The notes under the pieces were generated by a model, which was not told the DNA's origin, did no database searches, and saw only the letters and a program-made list of their open reading frames with translations. This document shows, one piece after another, positions 17,419 to 27,081 of a stretch of DNA of 64,000 nt. Position 1 is the first letter of the stretch, and each line of letters begins with the position of its first letter. Both the position numbers and the translations under genes were made by a program. The stretch covers positions 1 to 64,000 of the forward strand of contig NZ_JAJDOO010000023.1 in assembly GCF_020595055.1 (NCBI RefSeq), read 5' to 3'. This DNA is from Desulfosporosinus shakirovi (GTDB lineage: Bacteria > Bacillota > Desulfitobacteriia > Desulfitobacteriales > Desulfitobacteriaceae).

Positions 17419-18573
17419 ATGAAAAAAGGGCTTACAAAATGGTTGACTGGAATGATGATTGGAACACTGCTTTTAACAACAGCGGGATGTGGAGGAGGTT
17501 CCGCTCCGGCCGCGAATTCTGAGTCAGAAGGTGCAGGGGCCGCTAAGATCGGTGTCGTTGCCTATCTGTCTGGGGGGGGAGCCGCCTATGGTCAGTCACA
17601 GAAGGAAGGTCTGGACCTCGCTAAGGATGAAATTAATGCCCTAGGAAAGGTCAAAATCGATCTCGTCTACGAAGATTCCCGTGGGAACAATACCGAAGCA
17701 ATTAATGCGGTCAATAAATTAATTAATAAAGATAATGTCGTAGCACTTATTGGGCCAACCCTGAGTGGAGAAATGTTTGCGAGTGGGCCGATTGCTAATC
17801 AGTCAGAAGTTCCAATCATGGGAACCTCAACCACGGCTGAAGGGATAACTGATATTGGGGAGTTTGTCTTCCGGAATGCTTTGCCAGAGTCTTCAGCGGT
17901 TCCCCAGGCCGTCAAGATGGCTGTTCAAAAGTATAACTTAAAAAAAGTAGCGATGATGTATTCTAGTAATAACGACTGGGCCGTCTCCGGTTATAAGACA
18001 ATGGCGCAAGCCCTCAAGGATAACGGAGTGGAAGTGTTAGCTACCGAGACCTTTGCCGATAAGGATACGGATTTCTCCGCTCAGCTGACAAAGATTTCCT
18101 CATTAAAACCAGATGCCATCATGGTATCAAGCCTCTATCAGGAAGCAGCCCTCGTTTTAAAGAAAGCCAGAGAAATTGGGATTACTGTCCCCTTTGTCGG
18201 TACAAATGGCTTTAACTCTCCAGAGTTAATCAAGATCGCCGGACAAGCAGCAGATGATGCAATTGTTGCGAGCCCTTGGTACCCAGGTAAGGAAAATGAA
18301 AAAATCACAAAGTTTGTGACAGATTATAAAGCAAAATACAATAAAATACCCGACCAGTTTGCTGCCCAATCTTATGATGCGCTATACATCTATGCCAGCG
18401 CTTTGGAGAAAGCCGGGTCAAGCACGGATCGCGCAAAGCTGCGTGACAGCCTAGCAACCATTAAAGATTTCCAAGGTGTAACCGGAAAGTTTGCTTTTGA
18501 TGAAAAACGGAATCCCTTGATGGACGCTACTGTTTTGATCGTTAAGGACGGTCAGTTTACGGAACTAAAATAA
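17419..18573 (+). CDS. livK: Branched-chain amino acid ABC transporter, binding lipoprotein
   Basis: A 384-residue periplasmic-binding-type lipoprotein. The N-terminus MKKGLTKWLTGMM plus a hydrophobic stretch ends in the lipobox LTTAGC, so it should be anchored outside the membrane by a diacylated cysteine. The mature part has the LivK/peripla_BP_6 features: IGVVAYLSGGGAAYGQS, VALIGPTLSGEM, VPIMGTSTTAEG, and KVAMMYSSNNDWAVSG. It begins a complete five-gene liv operon (K-H-M-G-F). Leucine, isoleucine and valine are the family substrates; other amino acids or amides are possible. Confidence 0.92.
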   Translation: MKKGLTKWLTGMMIGTLLLTTAGCGGGSAPAANSESEGAGAAKIGVVAYLSGGGAAYGQSQKEGLDLAKDEINALGKVKIDLVYEDSRGNNTEAINAVNKLINKDNVVALIGPTLSGEMFASGPIANQSEVPIMGTSTTAEGITDIGEFVFRNALPESSAVPQAVKMAVQKYNLKKVAMMYSSNNDWAVSGYKTMAQALKDNGVEVLATETFADKDTDFSAQLTKISSLKPDAIMVSSLYQEAALVLKKAREIGITVPFVGTNGFNSPELIKIAGQAADDAIVASPWYPGKENEKITKFVTDYKAKYNKIPDQFAAQSYDALYIYASALEKAGSSTDRAKLRDSLATIKDFQGVTGKFAFDEKRNPLMDATVLIVKDGQFTELK

Positions 18574-18591
18574 ACTTTGGGAGTGAACGTC

Positions 18592-19473
18592 TTGTTCTGG
18601 CAACAATTGGTCAATGGCTTAACATTGGGAAGCACATATTCACTAGTCGCTTTAGGATATACCCTGATTATGGGAGTCCTAAATATCATCAATATGGCTC
18701 ACGGAGAGGTATTTATGTTCGGGGCGTTCGTCGGATTATTTCTGGTGAATTATCTGAAGGTAAATATCTTTGTGGCCATGGCTGGCGCCATGGCGGCGAG
18801 TGCGTTGCTAGGTATTCTTCTCGAAATGCTGGCCCTGCGTCCCTTGAGACGCCGGGCCGTTTCCGATCTGGCTCCTTTAATTAGCACTATTGGGGTATCG
18901 ATCTTTCTGGAAAATCTAGCTTTAAAGATCTTTGGGCCGCAATCACAGGCCTTTCCTGCGGGAGCCTTATCAGGAGTTCAGTTGCAACTTGGGCCGATTC
19001 GAATTACCCTTGTCCAAATTGTAATTCTTGGGATATCCTTCGGCTTGATGTTTGTTCTTCGTTTTTGGCTGTCTAAAACTCGTGTTGGTAAAGCCATCCG
19101 GACAACAGCTGAGAGCATTGAGACTGCCAACCTGCTAGGTATCAACACTAATAAAATTATCTTATTGACCGTTGCACTCGCTTCAGCATTAGGTGGGATT
19201 GCAGGAGTTCTTGTTGGTCTCTCTATTAATGCTGTGGAACCTACTATGGGATTAAGCATGGGCTTGAAAGGGCTCGCTGTACTGATCCTTGGTGGAATGG
19301 GAAATATCACCGGAGCGATGCTGGGAGGTCTGATTTTAGGAATCGCCGAAGTATTCACTGTAGCTTACGGTGCCTCTTCCTATAGGGATGCCGTAGCCTT
19401 TGGTATAATTATTTTGATTTTATTCATTCGTCCTCAAGGACTTTTTGGGAAACGACAAGGGGGACGATTTTAA
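18592..19473 (+). CDS. livH: Branched-chain amino acid ABC transporter permease LivH
   Basis: A permease of about 293 residues with eight or so membrane segments, including the LivH blocks GLTLGSTYSLVALGYTLIMGV, NMAHGEVFMFGAF and AVLILGGMGNITGAMLGG (EAA-like loop). I favour the TTG at 18592, 8 bases after GGGAG; a TTG at 18577 overlaps the site. It forms the membrane channel with LivM. Confidence 0.9.
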   Translation: MFWQQLVNGLTLGSTYSLVALGYTLIMGVLNIINMAHGEVFMFGAFVGLFLVNYLKVNIFVAMAGAMAASALLGILLEMLALRPLRRRAVSDLAPLISTIGVSIFLENLALKIFGPQSQAFPAGALSGVQLQLGPIRITLVQIVILGISFGLMFVLRFWLSKTRVGKAIRTTAESIETANLLGINTNKIILLTVALASALGGIAGVLVGLSINAVEPTMGLSMGLKGLAVLILGGMGNITGAMLGGLILGIAEVFTVAYGASSYRDAVAFGIIILILFIRPQGLFGKRQGGRF

Positions 19474-20415
19474 ATGGATATTATACTAAACCAATATTAT
19501 CTTCAAATTGTTATATTTGTGTTGGTGAATGCCATCCTTGGGGTGAGCATTTATATGACGCTCTCAACCGGACAGTTATCTTTAGGAAATGCCGGCTTTA
19601 TGAGCATTGGAGCTTATACTTGTGCGATTCTGACCGTAAAAGCAGGCTTTCCCGTCTATCTGGCCATCCCTATCGGTGGCGCTGCAGCAAGTTTCATTTC
19701 ACTAATCATTGGATATCCGGCTTTACGACTCACTGGGATTTACCTGGCTATTGCCACGCTCGGATTTGGAGAAGTTGTTCGAGTCATCATTTTGAACTTA
19801 AAAATCACTAATGGTGCCTTAGGGATATCCGGAATTCCAACCCTTGGAACAAAGATTAGCAAAATGTTGTCTTCCTTTGGTTTATCGCGGTTTGGAGGAT
19901 TAACCGCTCAGCAGACCAGTAACTTGCTGGTTTTAGTTGTTCTGATTTTCATTCTCGCTTTTCTGGTATTTTTCTGTACAAGACTTAACCGTTCACGAGT
20001 CGGTCGAGCTTTTGCATCTATTAAAGCCGATGAGTCGGCAGCCGAAGCTATGGGAATCAATACGACCTATTATAAACTGCTTGCCTTTGCTTTAGGAGCT
20101 TTCATCGCTGGGATGGCTGGCGGTCTGTCTGCCCATTTAACCTTTTTCATCGGGCCAAAGGATTTTGCCTACCACCGTACCGTTGAAATCCTTTCTTTTG
20201 CTGTCTTAGGTGGAAGCGACCTAATTATAGGTCCAATTGTCGGGGCATTACTGCTAACCATGTTGCCTGAACTGTTGCGTTCGGCATCTGAATACCGCCT
20301 GATGATTTACGGCGCACTAATGGTCATTATGATGGCCTTTCGTCCTCAGGGACTCATTAGTAAGGAGACGGTTCGTTTCTGGAAACGCAAGCTTGGAAGG
20401 AGGATTAATCAATGA
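19474..20415 (+). CDS. livM: Branched-chain amino acid ABC transporter permease LivM
   Basis: A 313-residue permease. Family features are GQLSLGNAGFMSIGAY, ATLGFGEVVRVI, and the EAA-loop region GRAFASIKADESAAEAMGI, then VLGGSDLIIGPIVGA. The ATG directly follows the livH stop, and its own end overlaps the livG start by four bases, so translation of H, M and G is likely coupled. Confidence 0.92.
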   Translation: MDIILNQYYLQIVIFVLVNAILGVSIYMTLSTGQLSLGNAGFMSIGAYTCAILTVKAGFPVYLAIPIGGAAASFISLIIGYPALRLTGIYLAIATLGFGEVVRVIILNLKITNGALGISGIPTLGTKISKMLSSFGLSRFGGLTAQQTSNLLVLVVLIFILAFLVFFCTRLNRSRVGRAFASIKADESAAEAMGINTTYYKLLAFALGAFIAGMAGGLSAHLTFFIGPKDFAYHRTVEILSFAVLGGSDLIIGPIVGALLLTMLPELLRSASEYRLMIYGALMVIMMAFRPQGLISKETVRFWKRKLGRRINQ

Positions 20416-21173
20416 CATTAGTCCTTGATCAAGTGAGTAAAAGCTTTGGCGGTTTGGCGGCCTTAAGTGACATTAGTTTTAAGGTCAATGACGGGGAAAT
20501 TGTAGGAATTATTGGACCTAATGGTGCTGGAAAGACGACGCTCTTTAATCTAATTACTGGGATTTTCCCTCCTACTGAGGGGAAGATAAGCTACCACGGT
20601 AAAAACTTGTTAGGATTACGGCCGTATAAAGTTACAGCGTTGGGCTTAGCTCGGACATTCCAGAATATCCGTCTATTTGGCCATATGAGTCCGCTGGACA
20701 ATGTCATGGTCGGGGCACACTGCAGAACTAAAGCCGGCGTATGGAGAGGATTATGGCGTACTCCCGCTCAGCGCAAGGAAGAGAAATCAACCAGAGAACG
20801 AGCCCAGGCTCTGCTGCAGTTGGTGGGGATTGAAAATGACACAGATTCTCCCGCGGGGTCGCTCCCTTATGGGCAACAACGCCGCTTGGAAATTGCCAGG
20901 GCACTCGCAACAGAACCCGAGTTAATTCTTCTCGATGAACCCGCTGCAGGGATGAATGAGAGTGAAACCCAAGACCTGCGTCTTCTGATTAAGAAAATAC
21001 AAATGATGGGGAAAACCGTCGTTTTAATTGAACATGATATGAACCTAGTAATGAACGTCTGCGACCGACTCGTGGTGATTAATTTCGGACAAAAGATTGC
21101 TGAAGGTACTCCGGCCGAAATTCAGAAAAACCCATTGGTCATTGAGGCGTATTTAGGCCGGGAGGAGGCGTAG
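20412..21173 (+). CDS. livG: Branched-chain amino acid ABC transporter ATPase LivG
   Basis: A 253-residue ABC ATPase. Walker A is GPNGAGKTTLF, signature PYGQQRRLEIARAL (a Q variant common in LivG), Walker B LILLDEPAAGMN, and the switch histidine is in VLIEHDMNLV. The AGMN motif after Walker B marks LivG. It starts with ATGA overlap on livM and pairs with LivF to drive transport. Confidence 0.93.
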   Translation: MTLVLDQVSKSFGGLAALSDISFKVNDGEIVGIIGPNGAGKTTLFNLITGIFPPTEGKISYHGKNLLGLRPYKVTALGLARTFQNIRLFGHMSPLDNVMVGAHCRTKAGVWRGLWRTPAQRKEEKSTRERAQALLQLVGIENDTDSPAGSLPYGQQRRLEIARALATEPELILLDEPAAGMNESETQDLRLLIKKIQMMGKTVVLIEHDMNLVMNVCDRLVVINFGQKIAEGTPAEIQKNPLVIEAYLGREEA

Positions 21174-21175
21174 AG

Positions 21176-21892
21176 ATGCTGAACATTAGCGGTCTGTCAA
21201 CGAGTTATGGCAGTATTAAAGCAATCAAAGGGATAGACCTGGACGTTCCCCACGGCTCGATTGTGTCCCTCATCGGGGCAAATGGAGCCGGAAAGACGAC
21301 TATAATGAACTCTCTTGTTGGGCTTCTCAAACCTCAGTCTGGCCAGATTAAGTTCCTAGGCCAGGAGATTCGAGGTTTTGCCCCCCACAAAATCGTAAAC
21401 TTGGGAATGTCTCTGGTGCCGGAGGGACGTAAGATTCTAGCAGGGATGACGGTTCTGGAAAACTTGGAAATGGGAGCCTATCAGCGGAAAGATAAAGAAG
21501 TTCAGGCGGATTTAGCGAAGGTTTTTAGGCGTTTTCCAATCTTAGAGGAACGCAAACAACAATTAGGAGGAACTCTTTCTGGCGGACAGCAACAAATGCT
21601 GGCCATCGGCCGTGCACTCATGGCCAGACCCAAGCTTCTATTGCTCGATGAACCCTCCATGGGCTTGGCACCTCTAGTAGTTTCAGATATTTTCAAAGTT
21701 ATTCAAGAGATCAATCAGGAAGGTACAACCATACTTCTCGTTGAACAAAATGTCCGTCAAGCCTTAAAGATTGCTCACTATGCCTATGTTCTGGAAACAG
21801 GAAAGATCGTACTGCACGGAAAAGCTGAAGAGGTTGCCAAGAATCCTCGTGTTATGGAAGCCTACTTGGGCGGAGCGAAGGCAGATACCTAA
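21176..21892 (+). CDS. livF: Branched-chain amino acid ABC transporter ATPase LivF
   Basis: A 238-residue ABC ATPase with Walker A GANGAGKTTIM, signature LSGGQQQMLAIGRALM, Walker B LLLLDEPSMGLAP and switch histidine replaced by the typical LVEQN glutamine of LivF. VPEGRKIL after the Q-loop is also LivF-like. Last gene of the operon, starting 3 bases after livG. Confidence 0.93.
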   Translation: MLNISGLSTSYGSIKAIKGIDLDVPHGSIVSLIGANGAGKTTIMNSLVGLLKPQSGQIKFLGQEIRGFAPHKIVNLGMSLVPEGRKILAGMTVLENLEMGAYQRKDKEVQADLAKVFRRFPILEERKQQLGGTLSGGQQQMLAIGRALMARPKLLLLDEPSMGLAPLVVSDIFKVIQEINQEGTTILLVEQNVRQALKIAHYAYVLETGKIVLHGKAEEVAKNPRVMEAYLGGAKADT

Positions 21893-21924
21893 TAAATCAA
21901 GTTATTTTGTTTATTCATTGCTTT

Positions 21925-21962
21925 AATCCCCCCCTTATATCCATAGGCGTGGGGATTATTTT
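21925..21962 (+). terminator. Terminator after the liv operon
   Basis: AATCCCC (21925-21931) pairs with GGGGATT (21951-21957), followed by ATTTTTT. The loop is long, but the position right after livF and the T-run support it. Confidence 0.65.
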
Positions 21963-22030
21963 TTACGAAGGGTTTTTTTATTTATGCCTGCCGGTCCAAC
22001 CAGTAAACCGAAGAGAGGAGATAGTTTACC

Positions 22031-24193
22031 ATGGGAAATAAAACCTATAAAATCGTGAAAAGCAAAGTCACCGAAGGACTCCATGATATGGAATCTCGGA
22101 AGGGTAGATTTAGAGCTTTTGATGCGATTCGCCCAGCCATGTTGAAGATGGTCCCCAATTATCCCGAGCTTTCTGACCGTTTACGCAAAATCAAAGAATA
22201 CAGTATGGGGCATTTGGATGAAGTGATCGCAAAAGCACAACGATCATTGGAAGAAAAGGGCTGTAAAGTATATCTAGCTGAAACTGCCGAAGATGCTCAG
22301 AAGTATATTGCAAGCCTCATTCCTGATCAAGGCTTGGTCGTTAAGTCCAAGTCAAATGCCGGTAAAGAAATCAATATTTCACATTACCTCGAAGATCGTG
22401 GCGTGAAGGTCGTAGAAACTGATCTTGGAGATCGAATTAATCAGCTGGCAAAGTGTGAAGCGAGTCACTCACTGGCACCAGCTATCCATATTCCTATTGA
22501 AAAGATAACCAAGCTCTTTTCTGACGAGGAGGGAACCCAATTAGAATGCACTCCCGAAGCGCTGGTCGTTTCTGCTCGTAAAGGACTCCGTGATTTTTTG
22601 GTTAAAGCGGATGTGGGGATCTCCGGAGCGAATGCGATTGCAGCCGATACAGGGAGTGTTTTCGTAACTGAGAATGAAGGTAATATTCGGGCGGTTTCGA
22701 TGATGCCTAAAGTTCATATTGTGATCGCAGGTGTGGAAAAAATTGTCTCGTCTCTTGAAGATGCTATGCAAGTTGTACGAGCCGCAGCGGTCTACGGCGT
22801 AGGTCAGGACATAGGAACCTATGTTTCTGTGATCTCAGGAGTAAGCGAAGCTCTTGATCCTGATCTTGAGGAATATACGCACGGTCAAGGCCCTAAAGAA
22901 GTGCATATCGTTTTGTTGAAAAATGGCCGTAAGCGAGCGATCGATGTAGGATTTAAAGAGTCTCTTTATTGTATCAATTGTGGAAGTTGCTTGAACTTTT
23001 GTCCAGTCTATGCGGAAGTTGGCGGCAAATACGGATATAAGTATCTTGGGGGACGCGGCTTAGTCTTTGCTGCCTTCCATGGTGACTTGGAAAAGTCTGA
23101 AGAAAATGGCTTATCTCTCTGCATCGGTTGTCAAAAGTGTCAAACTGCCTGTCCCGTACAGATGGCGACCCCAGCAATGTTATGGAAACTTCGGCAAGAT
23201 GCTGTAGCAAAAGAAGGAGTAGGTTGGAAGAAGGATTTAGTCTTCTCGATGTTAACCAAACCCCGAACACTGCCGTTAGTAAGTAAACTAGCAACAACCT
23301 TCGGGAAGCTGGCCTTAAAAGAGTCTGATACGGGGATGACTTCCCGTTTGACATTCAATTCATTCGGGTTACCGCAAGACCGCGTGATTCCTCGATTCTC
23401 AGACAAGTCTTTTATGGAAATCGCCAAACCTAAAACGGTTGCTAAACCGATTAAAAAGGTTGGTTTTTATCCCGGGTGCGTCGTGAATTACACGGAGACA
23501 GATCTTGGAGAAGCGCTTCTTCATGTTTTAGGTGAAAATAACGTTGAGGTTAAACTCCCCAAAGAGGATGTTTGTTGTGGAATTCCTAGTATAGTGAGTG
23601 GAGATTTAGATCATGCCAAAACCATGGCTCTAAAAAACATCGAGACTTATAGTTCTTTTGATATGGATGCTTTTGTTTTTGTTTGCCCGAGTTGTGCTGT
23701 CGCTTTTAAAGAAGAGTACCCTAAACTGTTTGCGGAGGATTCCCCTGAGCTTCAGGAAAAGGTAAAAAGACTTGCTCTGAAAGTGAAAGATATCAATGAA
23801 TTTCTTATCCAAGATATTGACTTAAAGCTTCCTGAACAGGGAGTTATGGAAAAAGTAACCTACCATGATCCTTGTCATCTCGCTCGAAGTATGAGTGTAA
23901 AAAAGGAACCCCGGGAAATCATCCAGATGATCCCTGGGGTGGATTATGTGGAAATGCAGGATGCTGATACGTGTTGTGGGTTCGGTGGTTCGTTCAGCTT
24001 AAGTTTCTATGAACTCTCGCAACGGATTAACGAAGGAAAGTTAAAGACCGTCACTGACACCCAGGCTACCACCCTGGCGACGAGTTGTCCCGGATGTATG
24101 GTTCATTTCCGTGATGGGATTGCTCAGCACAAAATGAAGCAAAAAGTTTCTCACGTGGTTCAGATTCTTAGCCGCGCCTATGGGAGGAGATAA
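22031..24193 (+). CDS. LutB-LutA fusion: LUD, ferredoxin and CCG domains (lactate utilization)
   Basis: A 720-residue protein that joins what are separate LutB and LutA subunits elsewhere. Residues about 40-300 are a LUD domain. Two 4Fe-4S motifs follow, CINCGSCLNFCP (about 315) and CIGCQKCQTACP (about 364). Two CCG domains end it: GFYPGCVVN to VCCGIPS (about 478-516) and HDPCHLA to TCCGFGGSF (about 612-650). Such CCG domains bind clusters in LutA, GlpC and HdrB. The likely job is electron transfer from L-lactate oxidation to pyruvate; a different 2-hydroxyacid is possible. It starts the operon with the short LutB-like gene and the GntR regulator. Confidence 0.85.
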   Translation: MGNKTYKIVKSKVTEGLHDMESRKGRFRAFDAIRPAMLKMVPNYPELSDRLRKIKEYSMGHLDEVIAKAQRSLEEKGCKVYLAETAEDAQKYIASLIPDQGLVVKSKSNAGKEINISHYLEDRGVKVVETDLGDRINQLAKCEASHSLAPAIHIPIEKITKLFSDEEGTQLECTPEALVVSARKGLRDFLVKADVGISGANAIAADTGSVFVTENEGNIRAVSMMPKVHIVIAGVEKIVSSLEDAMQVVRAAAVYGVGQDIGTYVSVISGVSEALDPDLEEYTHGQGPKEVHIVLLKNGRKRAIDVGFKESLYCINCGSCLNFCPVYAEVGGKYGYKYLGGRGLVFAAFHGDLEKSEENGLSLCIGCQKCQTACPVQMATPAMLWKLRQDAVAKEGVGWKKDLVFSMLTKPRTLPLVSKLATTFGKLALKESDTGMTSRLTFNSFGLPQDRVIPRFSDKSFMEIAKPKTVAKPIKKVGFYPGCVVNYTETDLGEALLHVLGENNVEVKLPKEDVCCGIPSIVSGDLDHAKTMALKNIETYSSFDMDAFVFVCPSCAVAFKEEYPKLFAEDSPELQEKVKRLALKVKDINEFLIQDIDLKLPEQGVMEKVTYHDPCHLARSMSVKKEPREIIQMIPGVDYVEMQDADTCCGFGGSFSLSFYELSQRINEGKLKTVTDTQATTLATSCPGCMVHFRDGIAQHKMKQKVSHVVQILSRAYGRR

Positions 24194-24198
24194 GCAGA

Positions 24199-25215
24199 AT
24201 GAGCAGTACAAAAGTTCGAACTATCTTGAAGCAAATCAGTTCTCGCCGCGACACACTTCTTAAAGAGTATCCGAATTTGGCTAGCCAAGTACAGGAGATC
24301 AAAAGCACGACTGCGGCTAATCTTAAAGAGTATGTGAAAAAAGCAACTTCTTCCCTCAAAGGTAAAGGATGTCATGTGATCTTTGCTAAGAACTCCACAG
24401 AAGCTCAAGAGCAAATCCTGAAAATCCTGGCGGGTCATCAGCGCATAGCCATGAGTAAAAACTCTGTTTTCACCGAAATTGCTCTGAGAGAGTATTTAAA
24501 ATTAAATAATGTTGAGATTCTCGATACCGACCTGGGGGAAAGAGTTGCCGGGACTAAGGTCGAAGCACACCCTTGGATTGCCAGTATCAATACACCAATC
24601 TCCAATAAAGAGTGGGTAGCCCAAATTAAGAATGAGATTAAACAGCAGGCGGCCCATATGCAATATGGTATTACAGGTGCAGAGGCTATCATTGAACAAA
24701 ATGGAACCCTGGCCCTGTTAGAAAGTGAGGGAAACGTACGATTTACCTCGAATCTTCCGTATAACCATATCGTGGTGGCCGGAATCGATAAAATCGTACC
24801 CTCTCTCGAAGATGCTTTGAGCGTTTGTCGGGCGATCAGTGTATATGGATTAGGTAGAGATATTCTTAAGTATATTTCCTTTATCAGTGGCCCCAGCAGA
24901 ACAGCCGATATTGAGTTTAGAATGGTCCAAGGTATGCATGGCCCCAAAGAGGTGTATGTCATTTTACTGGATAATGGACGTTTGGCAACATCTGAAAATC
25001 AGCAGTGGGATTTGCTTAAATGCCTGCACTGTGGAGGATGTCTCGTCGATTGTCCAAAATATCTTGAAGAGGGATTAGAGAGGGGCTATTATTACTCCGG
25101 CAAAAGGGCAAACGTCTTAGCAGCTTTTTTGGAGGGTTCCAAACAAGCTGAAGATCCGGATTGTGGGGACTGCTCATTGTGTAATGAAAACTGTCCTGCA
25201 GGTATTCAAGTTTAG
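24199..25215 (+). CDS. Short LUD/ferredoxin protein (LutB-like)
   Basis: A 338-residue paralog of the first part of the preceding gene: LUD domain (about 40-260) and two cysteine motifs, CLHCGGCLVDCP (about residue 275) and CGDCSLCNENCP near the end. It stops right after the second motif, so it has no CCG domains. GGGAGG for its ATG lies inside the end of the upstream gene. Probably the partner LUD subunit in the lactate-oxidising complex (LutC-like role is an inference). Confidence 0.8.
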   Translation: MSSTKVRTILKQISSRRDTLLKEYPNLASQVQEIKSTTAANLKEYVKKATSSLKGKGCHVIFAKNSTEAQEQILKILAGHQRIAMSKNSVFTEIALREYLKLNNVEILDTDLGERVAGTKVEAHPWIASINTPISNKEWVAQIKNEIKQQAAHMQYGITGAEAIIEQNGTLALLESEGNVRFTSNLPYNHIVVAGIDKIVPSLEDALSVCRAISVYGLGRDILKYISFISGPSRTADIEFRMVQGMHGPKEVYVILLDNGRLATSENQQWDLLKCLHCGGCLVDCPKYLEEGLERGYYYSGKRANVLAAFLEGSKQAEDPDCGDCSLCNENCPAGIQV

Positions 25216-25240
25216 CTCCGTGCGCTTATGGGAGGTTCCA

Positions 25241-25936
25241 ATGCAGTTTGAAAAGATTACGAAACCTCAGCGAACGTCTCAAGAGGTTTTAAAACAAATC
25301 AATAGCTTGATTATCGAAGAAAGGCTCCGTCCCGGTGACCGACTGATGGGTGAAAGAGAAATGGCTGGGGAATTGGGAGTTAGCCGGACCACTTTGCGTG
25401 AAGCGCTAAGAACTATGGAGTTCTTAGGATGGGTTGAAATTAAGCCTGGAGGCGGCACTTTCATACGGAATGCACAGTTAAATGACGTTATTAGCCCTTT
25501 AGCTTTAGCTTTATCGGTAGAGCCGACACGAATAGAGGAACTGTGGGAAACGCGTATTACCCTCGAAGTCGAATGTGCGGGTTTAGCAGCATTGCGAGCC
25601 TCGGAAGAAGATCTGCAGATAATTTCCCATGCCCTTCGTGATATGAAGTCATCGTTAGAAGATCTGGACGCTTATGCTAAAGCGGATATGCGGTTTCACT
25701 TTCTGATTACACAAGCTTCCCAGAATTCGATGATGAATCGACTGTTGCAGACGTTTGTCGTCCATATTTTAGAACTCATTAAGAAAGCCGGACCGCTCCG
25801 TTTTAGTCATGACATCGGGGGACTATGCACGATTCAAGAACATATCTCAATCTATGATGCTATTGTCAGTCACAACGTGGAACAATCAAAGATTCTTATG
25901 AGAAAGCATCTTGAGGGCTCAAGGAGCGAGGGCTAG
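25241..25936 (+). CDS. GntR-family (FadR-type) regulator
   Basis: A 231-residue regulator. Residues about 8-75 are the winged HTH (QINSLIIEERLRPGDRL, GERELA-like REMAGELGVSRTTLREALRTMEFLG). Residues about 90-225 are an FCD ligand-binding domain, with D-x-x-FH (ADMRFHFLI) and later histidines for a metal site. I take ATG 25241, 5 bases after GGGAGG; the longer frame to 25163 overlaps the LUD gene. LldR/LutR regulators of lactate genes are of this family, so it likely controls this operon. Confidence 0.85.
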   Translation: MQFEKITKPQRTSQEVLKQINSLIIEERLRPGDRLMGEREMAGELGVSRTTLREALRTMEFLGWVEIKPGGGTFIRNAQLNDVISPLALALSVEPTRIEELWETRITLEVECAGLAALRASEEDLQIISHALRDMKSSLEDLDAYAKADMRFHFLITQASQNSMMNRLLQTFVVHILELIKKAGPLRFSHDIGGLCTIQEHISIYDAIVSHNVEQSKILMRKHLEGSRSEG

Positions 25937-26124
25937 TCCCCCACGAACATTCTCAGGCTGATTAGAATATATAAATCCCCCTCACTCTTATGACCTAAGC
26001 CTCTTTTTTATCCTATGCATTGCTCTTTTAAAAACCATTCATGCTTACAAATTTTTGCCAGTATTCTTTAGACTGAAATAACAAAAAATAGATTCGTTAC
26101 AAAGTTAAAAGGAGGTTTATATAA

Positions 26125-26253
26125 ATGATGGGAATGATGAAACGCAAAAGTAGTTTATTCAGTCCTCGCTCTTTAGTTATCCATGCTATTGGTATTAGTG
26201 CAGCGGTTTGGTTAGGCAAAGTCTGGGGAGATAATGATCGTATGTTTGATTGA
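26125..26253 (+). CDS. Small membrane peptide
   Basis: A 42-residue protein with AAAAGGAGG before its ATG and a terminator right after its stop. The basic start (MKRKSSLFSPRS) precedes a hydrophobic stretch (LVIHAIGISAAVWLGKVW), then an acidic tail. It looks like a genuine one-helix membrane peptide; function unknown. Confidence 0.6.
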   Translation: MMGMMKRKSSLFSPRSLVIHAIGISAAVWLGKVWGDNDRMFD

Positions 26254-26259
26254 GACAGA

Positions 26260-26290
26260 GCCGTCCGTAAGGGCGGCCATTTTTATTTAC
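26260..26290 (+). terminator. Intrinsic terminator
   Basis: GCCGTCC-GTAA-GGGCGGC stem followed by CATTTTTATTT, 6 bases after the stop of the 42-residue peptide. Confidence 0.8.
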
Positions 26291-26355
26291 ACCTGAAGAA
26301 CAAAAAGGAGAGCGATTAGGCTCCCCCTTTACTGCTTCTCTTCCTTTTACAATTT

Positions 26356-27081
26356 TTAGGTTCTCTTTATCACCTTAACTAATCGACTATACATGTAGTC
26401 CGACATTAACTCATACCCCTTGTCATTTGGGTGAAGTCCATCTTTCATGAATGCATCCAAGTCAACTAGATCTTTAGGAAATGCACTCCAAACATCTAAT
26501 AAGTTTGACCCAGTCTTAGCAGACACATTAATAATTGCTGTTCTGATACCCATAAATGAAGATTCATCTAATGAAACCATTGGAGGTTCCACAATGCAAA
26601 ATATATCTGCGTTAGGAGCTTTACTTTTAATGATACGGATTAACTGAGTATATTTTCTACTAAACTGGGATGGAGTATAAAAATTTCTATCATTTCTTCC
26701 TACACATATAAATACAACGTCTGTACTACTTTCTATTTCTGTTGCTCTCGTTAAGCAATAATCAATAAGAACCCCTGATAAAGCTTTGTTATCCCACACA
26801 ATGTTGTTTGAATACGTCTGGTACAAAGATCTTCTAAGATCTTTGTACCAACCATTTTTTAAGGGATCTGAAGCACCTTGACTAACAGCAATTGAATCCC
26901 CAAGAATTACGGCTTTAACTCTATCGTTTTTTAACTTTTTAATCCCTTTCAAGGTCTGAACTTTAGCGACCGTTGCAGTATTCACTGCTCTCTCTGCTGC
27001 CTGCACTGTTTCTGGAATACCAAAACTGAAAGTAGTGAACACCAGTGTTGCGGATAATACATACATAATTATCTTCTTCAT
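26356..27081 (-). CDS. Secreted SGNH/GDSL hydrolase
   Basis: A 241-residue protein with a clear signal peptide (MKKIIMYVLSATLVF..., cut after VQA). The SGNH blocks are present: VILGDSIAVSQGA (nucleophile Ser), a Gly in the ALSGV stretch, CVGRNDRN with the Asn, and DGLHPND carrying the catalytic Asp and His. These enzymes are extracellular esterases or lipases, often de-acetylating polysaccharides; the substrate is not readable. Monocistronic. Confidence 0.88.
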   Translation of the reverse strand: MKKIIMYVLSATLVFTTFSFGIPETVQAAERAVNTATVAKVQTLKGIKKLKNDRVKAVILGDSIAVSQGASDPLKNGWYKDLRRSLYQTYSNNIVWDNKALSGVLIDYCLTRATEIESSTDVVFICVGRNDRNFYTPSQFSRKYTQLIRIIKSKAPNADIFCIVEPPMVSLDESSFMGIRTAIINVSAKTGSNLLDVWSAFPKDLVDLDAFMKDGLHPNDKGYELMSDYMYSRLVKVIKRT

